A DNA stretch of 55,284 nucleotides, taken from Sphingomonadales bacterium. Its GTDB lineage: Bacteria; Pseudomonadota; Alphaproteobacteria; Sphingomonadales; Sphingomonadaceae. Shown in pieces: positions 44,930 through 52,316 of the stretch. The stretch is taken from positions 1 to 55,284 of the forward strand of contig JAGWUH010000024.1 in NCBI GenBank assembly GCA_028868535.1. The letters are read 5' to 3'. Position numbers and translations under genes: made by a program. Positions within the stretch are counted from its first letter, which is position 1. Every line of letters starts with the position of its first letter. Below the pieces are notes generated by a model, which saw only the letters and a list, made by a program, of their open reading frames with translations, searched no databases and was not told the origin of the DNA.

Positions 44930-45609
44930 CGAACGCTTTGGCCGAGAAGGTCGCGGTCCGCAGCCTCGTCGACGTCGTCGCCGAGCGGATCGAGGCGGCG
45001 ATCGTCTCCGGTACGCTCGAACCCGGTTCGCGCATTTCCGAGCAAGCGCTGGCGGCGCAGCTCGGAGTCAGCCGGGGGCCGTTGCGCGAGGCGATCCGGC
45101 GGCTCGAAGGGCGCAAGCTGCTGACCCGCACGACCAACATCGGCGTGCGGGTCGCGGCGCTGTCGCTGAAGGACCTGCACGAGATCCTGCTGGTGCGCGA
45201 GGCGCTGGAAGGCATGGCGGCGGGGCTGGCGGCGACGGCGATGAGCGACGGCGAGATCGCCGCCTTGCGCAAGCTGGTGGAGAGCCACGGCAGGCAGAAG
45301 GCACTGGCCGAGGGCAAGGGCTATTACCAGGAGAGCCACGACGAGGACTTCCACGTCCGCATCGTCACCGGCAGCGGCAACGCGCGGCTGGCGGAGATGC
45401 TGACCGGCGATCTCTATTACCTGTTGCGGGTCTATCGCTATCGCTCCTCGACCAAGCCGGGGCGGGCCAAGGCGGCGCTGGACGAGCACATGGCGGTGGT
45501 CGCGGCGATAGCGGCGCGCGATCCGGCGACGGCCGAGGCGGCGATGCGGACGCACTTGCGCAACGCGCGGGCAAACCTGGAAGCGCAGATCGCCGCCGGG
45601 GCGGAATAG
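44926..45609 (+). CDS. GntR-family transcriptional regulator (FCD subfamily)
   Basis: This 227-residue regulator has an N-terminal winged helix (about 20-75: RIEAAIVSGTLEPGSRISEQALAAQLGVSRGPLREAIRRLEGRKLL) and a C-terminal FCD ligand-binding domain (about 85-220) with a likely metal-binding set of Asp/His residues (for example His in ESHDEDFHVRIV). FCD regulators sense organic acids. It is the last gene of the epimerase-prpF-tcuA operon, overlapping by ATGA. It is the obvious candidate to bind the identical 18-mers at 41257-41274 and 49520-49537. Confidence 0.92.
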   Translation: MTNALAEKVAVRSLVDVVAERIEAAIVSGTLEPGSRISEQALAAQLGVSRGPLREAIRRLEGRKLLTRTTNIGVRVAALSLKDLHEILLVREALEGMAAGLAATAMSDGEIAALRKLVESHGRQKALAEGKGYYQESHDEDFHVRIVTGSGNARLAEMLTGDLYYLLRVYRYRSSTKPGRAKAALDEHMAVVAAIAARDPATAEAAMRTHLRNARANLEAQIAAGAE

Positions 45610-45667
45610 GGCCAGGTCAGGTCGCGCCGGCTCAAATGGCGCCAGGTCAAATAGCGCCGGGTGGATC
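45609..45667. repeat. 15-base tandem repeat
   Basis: Copies of the unit GCGCCRGGTCAAATR, with degeneracy, recur with a 15-base period (GCGCC starts at 45624, 45639 and 45654, with a decayed copy before). It fills the gap between gntR and the SnoaL-like gene. Confidence 0.6.
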
Positions 45668-45729
45668 ATTTACCCCCTTCCCCTTCGCCGGACCGCGGTT
45701 ATCGTGCGCGGCAAAGCGAGGGAGAATGC

Positions 45730-46158
45730 ATGACCATCAGAACCGGGTTTTCGGGGCCGATCGAGGAGCGCGAGGCGATCCGCGACCTGTTCGGAATCTA
45801 TGCCGACGTCTCGGCGCGGGGTGACCGCGAGCTGTGGGTCACCCTGTGGACCGAGGACGCGCACTGGACCAGCCACCTATTCGACGCGGCCGGGCATGCC
45901 GGTCTGCGCGAGACCTGGGACATGCTGTGGGCGAACTGGGAGAACGTGGGCTTTTTCAACGAGTTCGGGATGATGTGGATCGAGGGCGACCGCGCCGAAG
46001 TGCGATCGTACTCGCGCGAGGTGGTGCTGCTGAAGGACGGCACGATCTACAAGCTGGTCGGCCGCTATGACGACGAACTGGTGAAGGTGGACGGGGCGTG
46101 GAAGTTCCGCAACCGGCACTATGTGCTGCAGAGCCACGAACCCCCTGCTGCCGCGTAG
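45730..46158 (+). CDS. SnoaL-like / NTF2-fold protein
   Basis: This 142-residue protein has the SnoaL-like (NTF2 fold) pattern: EEREAIRDLFGIYADVSARGDRELWVTLWTEDAHW and the late EVRSYSREVVLLKDG with KFRNRHYVLQ. Many such proteins are small enzymes (isomerases, dehydratases) or ligand-binding subunits. The catalytic role is not assigned. GGAG precedes the ATG at 45730 by 5 bases. It is 120 bases downstream of gntR on the same strand, past the 15-base repeat, so it may be transcribed separately. Confidence 0.8.
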   Translation: MTIRTGFSGPIEEREAIRDLFGIYADVSARGDRELWVTLWTEDAHWTSHLFDAAGHAGLRETWDMLWANWENVGFFNEFGMMWIEGDRAEVRSYSREVVLLKDGTIYKLVGRYDDELVKVDGAWKFRNRHYVLQSHEPPAAA

Positions 46159-46258
46159 GGCGGCGGGGCTGTGCCGGGCAGCAGGGAGGCGCCGCTTCCG
46201 CGGGGATGACGGAACGCGGCAATCGGTATAGATTGCCGGTCAGGACAGGAGAGCGGCG

Positions 46259-46653
46259 ATGATCGATCCGGAAGCGCCTGCGGGGCCGGCCCCGCGCAAT
46301 CCCCGGTTGCCGTCGGCTGCGGCCGGATTTGAGTTCAACCGGCCGACGATCGTGGCACTGCGCTATCTCGGCTCCGCGATCACGGGGATTTCCGGGCTGG
46401 TCGGGCTGATCCTCGCTATGTCTGGCGCAACGAGACGCACGAGGACTGGGAATCCTCGCATTATGCCTACCTGATCACCCCCGCCTGGCTGGGCATCCTC
46501 GGTTCGATCGCGTGCATCGTGCTGATGCTGGTCCTGATCGGCGCGTTCCTGTTGCCGGTTCTGGGCGTGGTGATCGTGATCCGCTGCGTGCTGAGCCTGC
46601 TCAACGCGCAGAAGCATCGGCCGATGCCCAACCCCGAGACCTGGCTGGCCTGA
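46259..46653 (+). pseudogene. DUF4870-like membrane protein, frameshifted
   Basis: The N terminus (FNRPTIVALRYLGSAITGISGLVGLILA) and, in a different reading frame, the continuation YVWRNETHEDWESSHYAY and the C terminus with VRCVLSLLNAQKHRPMPNPETWL-like residues belong to one small membrane protein of the DUF4870 type. The reading frame changes after about 46416: one base is missing in CTCGCTATG, so the ATG at 46259 leads to an early stop near 46474. Either the gene is broken or there is a sequencing error. A good GGAGAGCGGCG site precedes the start. Confidence 0.8.
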
Positions 46654-46657
46654 CGCG

Positions 46658-47110
46658 ATGACGCACCGCGCCGGCGGGCCGATCGGCGCGGCGGTGCGCT
46701 ATGTCGCACCGGTCTTCGCCTGCGGCTTCGTGCTGGGAACCGTACGGAACCTGTGGCTGGCAGACCGGGTCGGCGCGACGGCGGCCGTGGCGCTGGAACT
46801 GCCGGTCATGCTGGCGGCGAGCTGGCTGGTGGCGGGCGCAGTGCTGCGACGACGCCCGCTGGCGCGGCGCCGGCGCTTCACCATGGGGTTGGCGTCGCTG
46901 ACCATGCTGCTGGGCGCCGAGGCAGTGCTGGCGGCGGTGCTGGGTCGGTCGGGCGACTGGCTGGCAGCGATGGCGACCTGGCCCGGCGCGCTCGGCCTCG
47001 CAGGGCAAGTCGGCTTTGCCGTGATCCCGGCCCTTCGCCGGGTTGCCGGTCAGTCCGGGGTGGACAGCGGCACCACCGATTGCGCGATCGAGCCGTCGAG
47101 CGCCTCGTAA
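46658..47110 (+). CDS. Small multi-helix membrane protein, unknown function
   Basis: This 150-residue protein has about four hydrophobic helices in its first 130 residues and a short hydrophilic tail. I do not recognise a named family. It starts 5 bases after the frameshifted DUF4870-like gene. Its last 61 bases run antisense to the end of the convergent PrpB-like gene (47050), so the tail (after about residue 131) may not be conserved. Confidence 0.6.
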   Translation: MTHRAGGPIGAAVRYVAPVFACGFVLGTVRNLWLADRVGATAAVALELPVMLAASWLVAGAVLRRRPLARRRRFTMGLASLTMLLGAEAVLAAVLGRSGDWLAAMATWPGALGLAGQVGFAVIPALRRVAGQSGVDSGTTDCAIEPSSAS

Positions 47111-47964
47111 TCGTGATATCCGATCGTGGCGTAGAGATCCGCGCGGGTCTGCATGCGATCGACCAGCGGCTTCACCCACCCCGTCTCGCGGATCGTGCGG
47201 TAAAGTTCTTCGTGCGCCCGGGCGGCGATGCGCAGCGCGCTGACCGGCCAGATCACCATGCTGTAGCCGAGCGCCTCGAACGCTTCCGCGGTCATGAACG
47301 GGGTCTTGCCGAATTCGGTCATGTTGGCGAGCAGCGGCACCTTCACCTCGGCGGAGAACCGGGCAAAGCTTTCGCTGTCGTTCAGCGCTTCGGGGAAGAT
47401 CGCGTCCGCCCCCGCCTCGACATAGAGTTTCGCACGGGCGATCGCGCCTTCGAGGCCCTCGCGCTCGAGCCCGTCGGTGCGGGCGACGATGACGAGGTCC
47501 TTGCGGGCGCGGCGCGCGGCGGCGACCTTGGCGGCCATGTCCGCCGCCGGCGCCAGCTTCTTGTCCGAGAGGTGGCCGCACTTCTTGGGAAGCAGCTGGT
47601 CCTCGATCTGCACGGCGGCGGCGCCGGCATCCTCGAACGCGCGGACCATGTGCATGACGTTGAGCGCCTCGCCGAAGCCGGTGTCGCCGTCGACCAGCAT
47701 CGGCAGGCCGGTGACGCGCGCGATCTGGCGGATGAAGAAGCAGACGTCGTCGATCGTCAGGATGCCGAGATCGGGCAGCCCCATCTGCGCCGACATCGCC
47801 GCGCCGGAAAGGTAGAGCGCCTCGAACCCGGCCTGCTTCGCCTGGAGGGCGGAGAGGCCGTTGTAGGCGCCGGGCATCTGCAGGATGCCCGGCCGCGCGA
47901 GCAGCTCGCGGAAGGCCGCACCCGGGGGCGTGGCGGGCTGGTTCTCGGCGAGCAGGTAGGTCAT
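47050..47964 (-). CDS. Methylisocitrate lyase-like protein (PrpB/ICL superfamily)
   Basis: This 304-residue TIM-barrel lyase of the isocitrate lyase/PEP mutase superfamily has VDGDTGFGEA (92-100) with metal-binding Asp residues, EDQ near 121-123 and the catalytic loop KKCGH at 127-131 as in methylisocitrate lyase. It cleaves a 2-hydroxy di- or tricarboxylate to pyruvate or a related keto acid plus a second acid. It is the second gene of an operon with the aldehyde dehydrogenase (gap 37 bases), under site B. The 2,3-dimethylmalate lyase group is an alternative. Confidence 0.88.
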   Translation of the reverse strand: MTYLLAENQPATPPGAAFRELLARPGILQMPGAYNGLSALQAKQAGFEALYLSGAAMSAQMGLPDLGILTIDDVCFFIRQIARVTGLPMLVDGDTGFGEALNVMHMVRAFEDAGAAAVQIEDQLLPKKCGHLSDKKLAPAADMAAKVAAARRARKDLVIVARTDGLEREGLEGAIARAKLYVEAGADAIFPEALNDSESFARFSAEVKVPLLANMTEFGKTPFMTAEAFEALGYSMVIWPVSALRIAARAHEELYRTIRETGWVKPLVDRMQTRADLYATIGYHDYEALDGSIAQSVVPLSTPD

Positions 47965-48001
47965 CGAGATGTACGCCCCTTATTGCGCGGCCACGGGTCC
48001 G

Positions 48002-49480
48002 TCAGAACTTCATCGCGAACGGGTCGCGCTTGTCGCCCGAGTAGTCGATGAACACGGTCTTGGTCTGCATCCATTCGAGGATGCCCTCATGGCCGCGGAC
48101 GCGGCCGTAGCCCGAGTTCTTCATGCCGCCGAACGGCAGCTGCGAGGCGGCGACGCGGTAGGTGTTGACCCAGACGACGCCGCTGCGGATCGCGTGCATC
48201 ATCCGCATGCAGCGGTTGATATCCTGCGACCACACCCCCGAAGCGAGGCCGTAAGGCGTGTCGTTGGCGATCTGCACGGCCTCGTCCTCGTCGCTGAACG
48301 GGATGATAGAGAGCACGGGTCCGAAGATTTCCTCGGCCGCGACGTGCATGTCGTTGCGGACGTCGGCGAAGATCGTCGGTTCGATGAAGAAGCCGTGTTC
48401 GAGGCCGGGACCATCGGCGCGGCCGCCGCCGGCGACGAGGCGGGCGCCATCGTTGCGGGCGGCATCGATGAACGAGAGGATCTTGTTGAACTGCGGTTCG
48501 TTGGCGGCGGTGCCCATCTCGGTCTCGGGCAGGCGCGGATCGCCCATGCGGATCTGCGCGGCGCGCAGCGCGAGGCCCTCGACCATGCGGTCGTAGACGC
48601 CGCGCTGGACCAGCAGGCGCGAGCCGGCGATGCAGGTCTGGCCGGTGGCGCCGAAGATGCCGGCGAGCGCGCCGATCAGCGCGCGATCGAAATCGCAATC
48701 GTCGAAGATGATGTTCGGCGACTTGCCGCCGAGCTCGAGCGCGCAAGGCTTGAGGTTGGCGGCGGCGGCGGTGGCGATGGCGCGGCCGACGCCGGGCGAG
48801 CCGGTGAACGAGACCTTGTCGATCAGCGGGCTGGACGTAAGCGCGGCGCCGGTGGCGCCGGCGCCCGTCACCACCTGGACGACGCCGGCGGGAAAGCCCG
48901 CCGCTTCGCACAGCTTCGCGATTTCGAGCGTGGTGGTCGAGGCATGCTCGCTGGGCTTGACGATCACGCAGTTGCCGGCGGCGAGCGCGGCGGGAAGCGT
49001 GTTGCACAGGATCGCGATCGGCGAGTTCCACGCGGTGACGCAGGCGATCACGCCATAGGCCTCGCGCAGCACCAGCCCTTCGGTCGCGGCCTGGTCGAGC
49101 GGGACGCGGGTGCCGGTGACCTTGTCGGCCCAGCCGGCATAGTAGCGGAATACGCGCGATGCCTGCGCCATCTGGCTGGAGGTTTCGCGGATGACCTTGC
49201 CGTTGTCGACGGTCTCGAGGACGGCCAGGCGGCTGGCGTTGGCATCGATCAGGTCGGCCAGCCGGTTCATCAGCGCGGCCCGCTGGCCTGGGCTGGTCTT
49301 GCTCCAGTGCTGGTCATAGGCGCGGCGGGCGGCGGTGCAGGCGTCCGCGACGTCATCGGCAGTGGCGACGGCGATGTGGGCGTGGACCGACTGGTCGTAG
49401 GGGTTGATCGCCGGGATCGTCGCGCCGTCCGAAGCCGGGCGCCACTGGCCATCGATGTAGAGCTGGTAGGTTTCGACCAT
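48002..49480 (-). CDS. NAD(P)-dependent aldehyde dehydrogenase
   Basis: This 492-residue enzyme has the catalytic Cys283 in FGATGQTCIAGSR, Glu249 in LELGGKSPN, Asn152 in WNSP and the usual cofactor-binding layout. It oxidises an aldehyde to an acid; the substrate may be a semialdehyde released in the pathway. I chose ATG 49480 because GGGAG lies 7 bases upstream; a longer start at 49510 would add ten residues. It is preceded by the 18-mer at 49520-49537 and is divergent from the MmgE/PrpD gene. Confidence 0.93.
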   Translation of the reverse strand: MVETYQLYIDGQWRPASDGATIPAINPYDQSVHAHIAVATADDVADACTAARRAYDQHWSKTSPGQRAALMNRLADLIDANASRLAVLETVDNGKVIRETSSQMAQASRVFRYYAGWADKVTGTRVPLDQAATEGLVLREAYGVIACVTAWNSPIAILCNTLPAALAAGNCVIVKPSEHASTTTLEIAKLCEAAGFPAGVVQVVTGAGATGAALTSSPLIDKVSFTGSPGVGRAIATAAAANLKPCALELGGKSPNIIFDDCDFDRALIGALAGIFGATGQTCIAGSRLLVQRGVYDRMVEGLALRAAQIRMGDPRLPETEMGTAANEPQFNKILSFIDAARNDGARLVAGGGRADGPGLEHGFFIEPTIFADVRNDMHVAAEEIFGPVLSIIPFSDEDEAVQIANDTPYGLASGVWSQDINRCMRMMHAIRSGVVWVNTYRVAASQLPFGGMKNSGYGRVRGHEGILEWMQTKTVFIDYSGDKRDPFAMKF

Positions 49481-49519
49481 CAGTGCACTCCCTGTCGCCG
49501 CCCGTTTCACGGTCGCGGC

Positions 49520-49537
49520 AAACTGTCAACAGTTGAC
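49520..49537. promoter_or_regulatory. Candidate GntR operator, site B
   Basis: Read on the minus strand, this is the same 18-mer GTCAACTGTTGACAGTTT as at 41257-41274, including the palindrome (49525-49537) and the overlapping TTGACA. It lies 39 bases before the aldehyde dehydrogenase start on the minus strand and 100 bases before the divergent MmgE/PrpD gene. Confidence 0.8.
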
Positions 49538-49637
49538 CATTGGCGGACCGGTGTTAGAGCCGCCGTGACCGGCCGGCTTTAGCGCCGCACCGGTGCGCGA
49601 ACCAGCAGAATAATGCATTATCCGGAAAGGTGACTCG

Positions 49638-51014
49638 ATGGCCGATCTTTCTCCTGCGCAGGTGATCGGCCGGTTTTCCGCCGATGTGCAGCTGGCGAAC
49701 GTGCCGGAGCCGGTGGTGACGCGGGCAAAATTGCATATTCTCGACGCCCTGGGGCTGGGACTGGCGGCGACGGTCGAGGAATTCGGCGTGACGTCGCGCG
49801 CCGGCATCGCGGCGATGGCCGCGCCGGGGCCGTGCTCGACGATCCTGGGAGCGGAAGGCTGGGCAGCGCGCGATGCGGCGCTGCTCAACGCGATCCTCGT
49901 CCACGGGCTCGATTTCGACGATACGCATCTCGCCAGCATCATCCACCCGACCTGCACCGCGCTGCCCGCGGCGCTGGCGCTGGCGGAGGAGCGCGATCTT
50001 TCGGGCGCGGAGCTGCTCGCCGGGTTCCTGGCCGGGGCGGAGCTGGGGATACGGATCGGCGGGGCGGTGCGGGGCGGGTTCCACCATGTCGGCTATCATG
50101 CCAGCGGCGTCGTCTCGCACTTCGCCAGCGCGGTGACGGCGGGACGGCTGCTGGGACTGACGGCGGAACAGATCACCGCCGCGCAGGGCATCGTCGGCTC
50201 GACCGCTTCGGGCATCCAGGTGTTCCTCGAGGAAGGGGCCTGGACCAAGCGCTTTCACCCCGGCTGGGGTGCGGTGGCGGGGATCACCGCGGCGCACCTC
50301 GCGCAAGCCGGGTTCAAGGGGCCGACGCGGCCTTACGAGGGCAAGTTCGGGCTGTTCGACACGCACTTGCAAGGTCACGCCGGGGATGTGGACCTGGACG
50401 AGCTGACCGACGGGCTGGGGCGCGACTGGCGGTTCGGCGAGACGGCGCTGAAGCCCTACCCGGTGTGCCACTTCATCCACGGCTGCGCCGATGCGGCGAT
50501 CGCGTTGCATGGCGAGATCGGCGGGGTGGAGATCGTTGGGGTCGATGCCTTCCTGGCGCAGCCGACGCTGCATATCGTCTGCGAGCCGGCCGAGGCGAAG
50601 GAACGGCCGGGCAATGACTACGAGGCCAAGTTCAGCGCGCAGTTCGTGACGGCCTGGTGCCTGCTCTACGGGCGGTTCGGCCTGCCGGACCTGCTGCCGG
50701 CGGCGCTGGCGGACGAGCGGGCGCGGGATCTGGCGACGCGGGTGAAGTGCCATGCCGACCCCGACACCGCTTTCCCGACGACGTTTTCGGGCGGGGTGCG
50801 GGTGACGCTGGCCGACGGACGGGTGCTGCACCGGCACGTGAAGGTCAACAGCGGGGCGGGCGAGAAGGCGATGACCGAGGCCCAGGTCGTCGCCAAGTTC
50901 GACGCTTGTGCCAGCCTCGCGGTCGATGCGGCAAGGGCGGCGCGGGTGCGCGATGCGGTGCTGGCGCTGGAGACGATCCCGGCGCGGGATCTGGCGGCGG
51001 CCTTGCGGGGCTGA
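49638..51014 (+). CDS. MmgE/PrpD-family dehydratase
   Basis: This 458-residue protein of the MmgE/PrpD family (2-methylcitrate dehydratase, citrate dehydratase, aconitate decarboxylase) has LDFDDTHLASIIHPTCTALPAALALAE, HASGVVSHFASAVTAGRLLGL, FLEEGAWTKRFHPGWGA and a C-terminal KVNSGAGEKAMT. It would hydrate or dehydrate a tricarboxylate, which fits the isomerase and lyase in the same regulon. The exact reaction is not determinable. The ATG at 49638 follows GGAAAGGTG. Divergent from the aldehyde dehydrogenase. Confidence 0.85.
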   Translation: MADLSPAQVIGRFSADVQLANVPEPVVTRAKLHILDALGLGLAATVEEFGVTSRAGIAAMAAPGPCSTILGAEGWAARDAALLNAILVHGLDFDDTHLASIIHPTCTALPAALALAEERDLSGAELLAGFLAGAELGIRIGGAVRGGFHHVGYHASGVVSHFASAVTAGRLLGLTAEQITAAQGIVGSTASGIQVFLEEGAWTKRFHPGWGAVAGITAAHLAQAGFKGPTRPYEGKFGLFDTHLQGHAGDVDLDELTDGLGRDWRFGETALKPYPVCHFIHGCADAAIALHGEIGGVEIVGVDAFLAQPTLHIVCEPAEAKERPGNDYEAKFSAQFVTAWCLLYGRFGLPDLLPAALADERARDLATRVKCHADPDTAFPTTFSGGVRVTLADGRVLHRHVKVNSGAGEKAMTEAQVVAKFDACASLAVDAARAARVRDAVLALETIPARDLAAALRG

Positions 51015-51071
51015 AGCCCCGCGACGGGCGGGTGGGTGCCGGCACGCCGCGGGCGAGGCCCGGGGCGTGCC
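51005..51071. terminator. Hairpins after the MmgE/PrpD gene
   Basis: An 8-bp stem GCGGGGCT/AGCCCCGC (51005-51022) overlaps the stop codon. A second structure pairs GGCACGCC (51041-51048) with GGCGTGCC (51064-51071), with an inner CGGGC/GCCCG stem. Both lie between convergent genes; no T tract. Confidence 0.5.
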
Positions 51072-51085
51072 GACGGTTCCACCGG

Positions 51086-51691
51086 TCAGAAGCCGTAGAG
51101 CAGGCCGGCGAGGACCTGGTGACGCTCGGCGTGGATGCCGAGGTCCGCGCCCTGGTAATGGGCGTTGCCATAGTGCGAGAAGCGGTACTCGAGCCGCAGG
51201 CGCACCTTGTTGCCGTATTCGGCGCCGACGCCGAGGCGATAGCCGTCGAGGTTGGACCCGAAGTTGTAGGCGTTGCCCTGGTCGACGACATTGAGGTTGA
51301 AGCGCGCGTTGGTGTAGCCGCCCTTGACGTAGGCAAGGAGCTGCGGCGCGGCATATACGCCGGCGCGGACACCGATGTAGAGATCACGTCCGGCATCGAG
51401 CGAACCGTTGTTGGCCGCATCGAGATAGTAGCCTTCCGAAGTGGTCGCGCCCATGACTTCGGCTTCGACGCCCAGGCGGGTGTTGGCGCCGACCGAGCTG
51501 TCGATGCCGACCACGCCACCGTACGCGAAACCATCCTTGCCGGCCGAAGCACCGTTTGCCTTCAGCACCACGTGATCCAGACCGAGCAGCGCCCCGCCAT
51601 AAACCTGCAGCCCGGGATTGTCCTGGGCGAGTGCCGGGGCAGCAAACATCGTCGCGGCAGTGGCGGCCGCAAGAAACAACTTAATAGACAT
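51086..51691 (-). CDS. Outer-membrane beta-barrel protein (porin-like, OmpA/OMP family)
   Basis: This 201-residue protein has a signal peptide (about 1-20, ending APALAQ) and a mature region of alternating strands (QVYGGALLGLDHVVL, YGNKVRLRLEYRFSHYG), ending in an aromatic residue (LLYGF) as outer-membrane barrels do. About eight strands are likely. Similar proteins are annotated as outer-membrane proteins of unknown function or small porins. AGGAGG lies 5 bases before the ATG at 51691. It is alone on the minus strand between two convergent units. Confidence 0.82.
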   Translation of the reverse strand: MSIKLFLAAATAATMFAAPALAQDNPGLQVYGGALLGLDHVVLKANGASAGKDGFAYGGVVGIDSSVGANTRLGVEAEVMGATTSEGYYLDAANNGSLDAGRDLYIGVRAGVYAAPQLLAYVKGGYTNARFNLNVVDQGNAYNFGSNLDGYRLGVGAEYGNKVRLRLEYRFSHYGNAHYQGADLGIHAERHQVLAGLLYGF

Positions 51692-51841
51692 CAATCCTCC
51701 TGTTCTTGCCAACATCGGCAAGGGCGCCGCAGCTAGAAGAGGATCGTCGCGTGATCATCCGTTATCTGGATCGGTGCGCCAGATATTTTGAACGGAGCCC
51801 GGTGCAACCGATTATACACGGAAGCGCCGTTGCAGCATTGC

Positions 51842-51889
51842 AACAGCCTTTGCCAAAATCGTCCTTTTTCGACTTTGGCAAAGGCTGTT
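51842..51889. terminator. Long hairpin between genes
   Basis: Arms 51842-51861 (AACAGCCTTTGCCAAAATCG) and 51870-51889 are complementary at 19 of 20 positions, with an 8-base loop (TCCTTTTT). It lies downstream of the minus-strand ABM gene (end 51931) and could stop its transcript. There is no T run after it on the minus strand, so it may also be a binding site or a small RNA element. Confidence 0.55.
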
Positions 51890-51930
51890 TGTTCACGAAG
51901 TGCGCCACGGGTACGCGCGGCAGTGCGCAA

Positions 51931-52215
51931 TCAGTCGAAGTTGAAATGCTCCATCGCGCCGCCGATCGAGTAGGGGGCGAACAGCGTGCCGAATTCGGGA
52001 TAGACCGGCAGCGTCTTGAAGCCGGCGTGGGCATCCATCGAATCCCAGTGGACCAGCAGCATGAACTTGTCCGGGTTTTCCACCCCGCGGCCGACCTTGA
52101 CCGAGTTGACGCCGGGAACCGAGAGCAGGATCTCGCTGACGCGGCCCTTCAGCACGGCCTCGAATTCGGGTTCCATGCCGGCCCGGCATTGCAGTTCGGC
52201 GCGTTCGAGCAGCAT
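51931..52215 (-). CDS. ABM-domain (antibiotic biosynthesis monooxygenase) protein
   Basis: This 94-residue protein has the ABM ferredoxin-like fold pattern: RAELQCRAGMEPEFEAVLKGRV, PGVNSVKVGRGVENPDKFMLLVHWDSMDAHAGF, with the typical W..DAH. Members are cofactor-free oxygenases or quinol-related enzymes; some only bind small molecules. GGGAGA precedes the ATG at 52215. It is divergent from the aminotransferase. Confidence 0.85.
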   Translation of the reverse strand: MLLERAELQCRAGMEPEFEAVLKGRVSEILLSVPGVNSVKVGRGVENPDKFMLLVHWDSMDAHAGFKTLPVYPEFGTLFAPYSIGGAMEHFNFD

Positions 52216-52316
52216 GTAAGGTCTCCCGTGATCTGGTGCACCGGTTGGTAGGCGGCGGGCAGGCGCGTGGCAATTCGCCGTGGCGCTATCGCGCCGGGCG
52301 CGATAGGTCGGCGGGG

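Noticed and set aside
40110..51014. Standard 2-methylcitrate cycle or protocatechuate 4,5-cleavage (LigU/LigJ/LigK) pathway
   Set aside because: prpC and acnD are absent, and no LigJ, LigK or ring-cleavage dioxygenase gene is present; only individual family members match.
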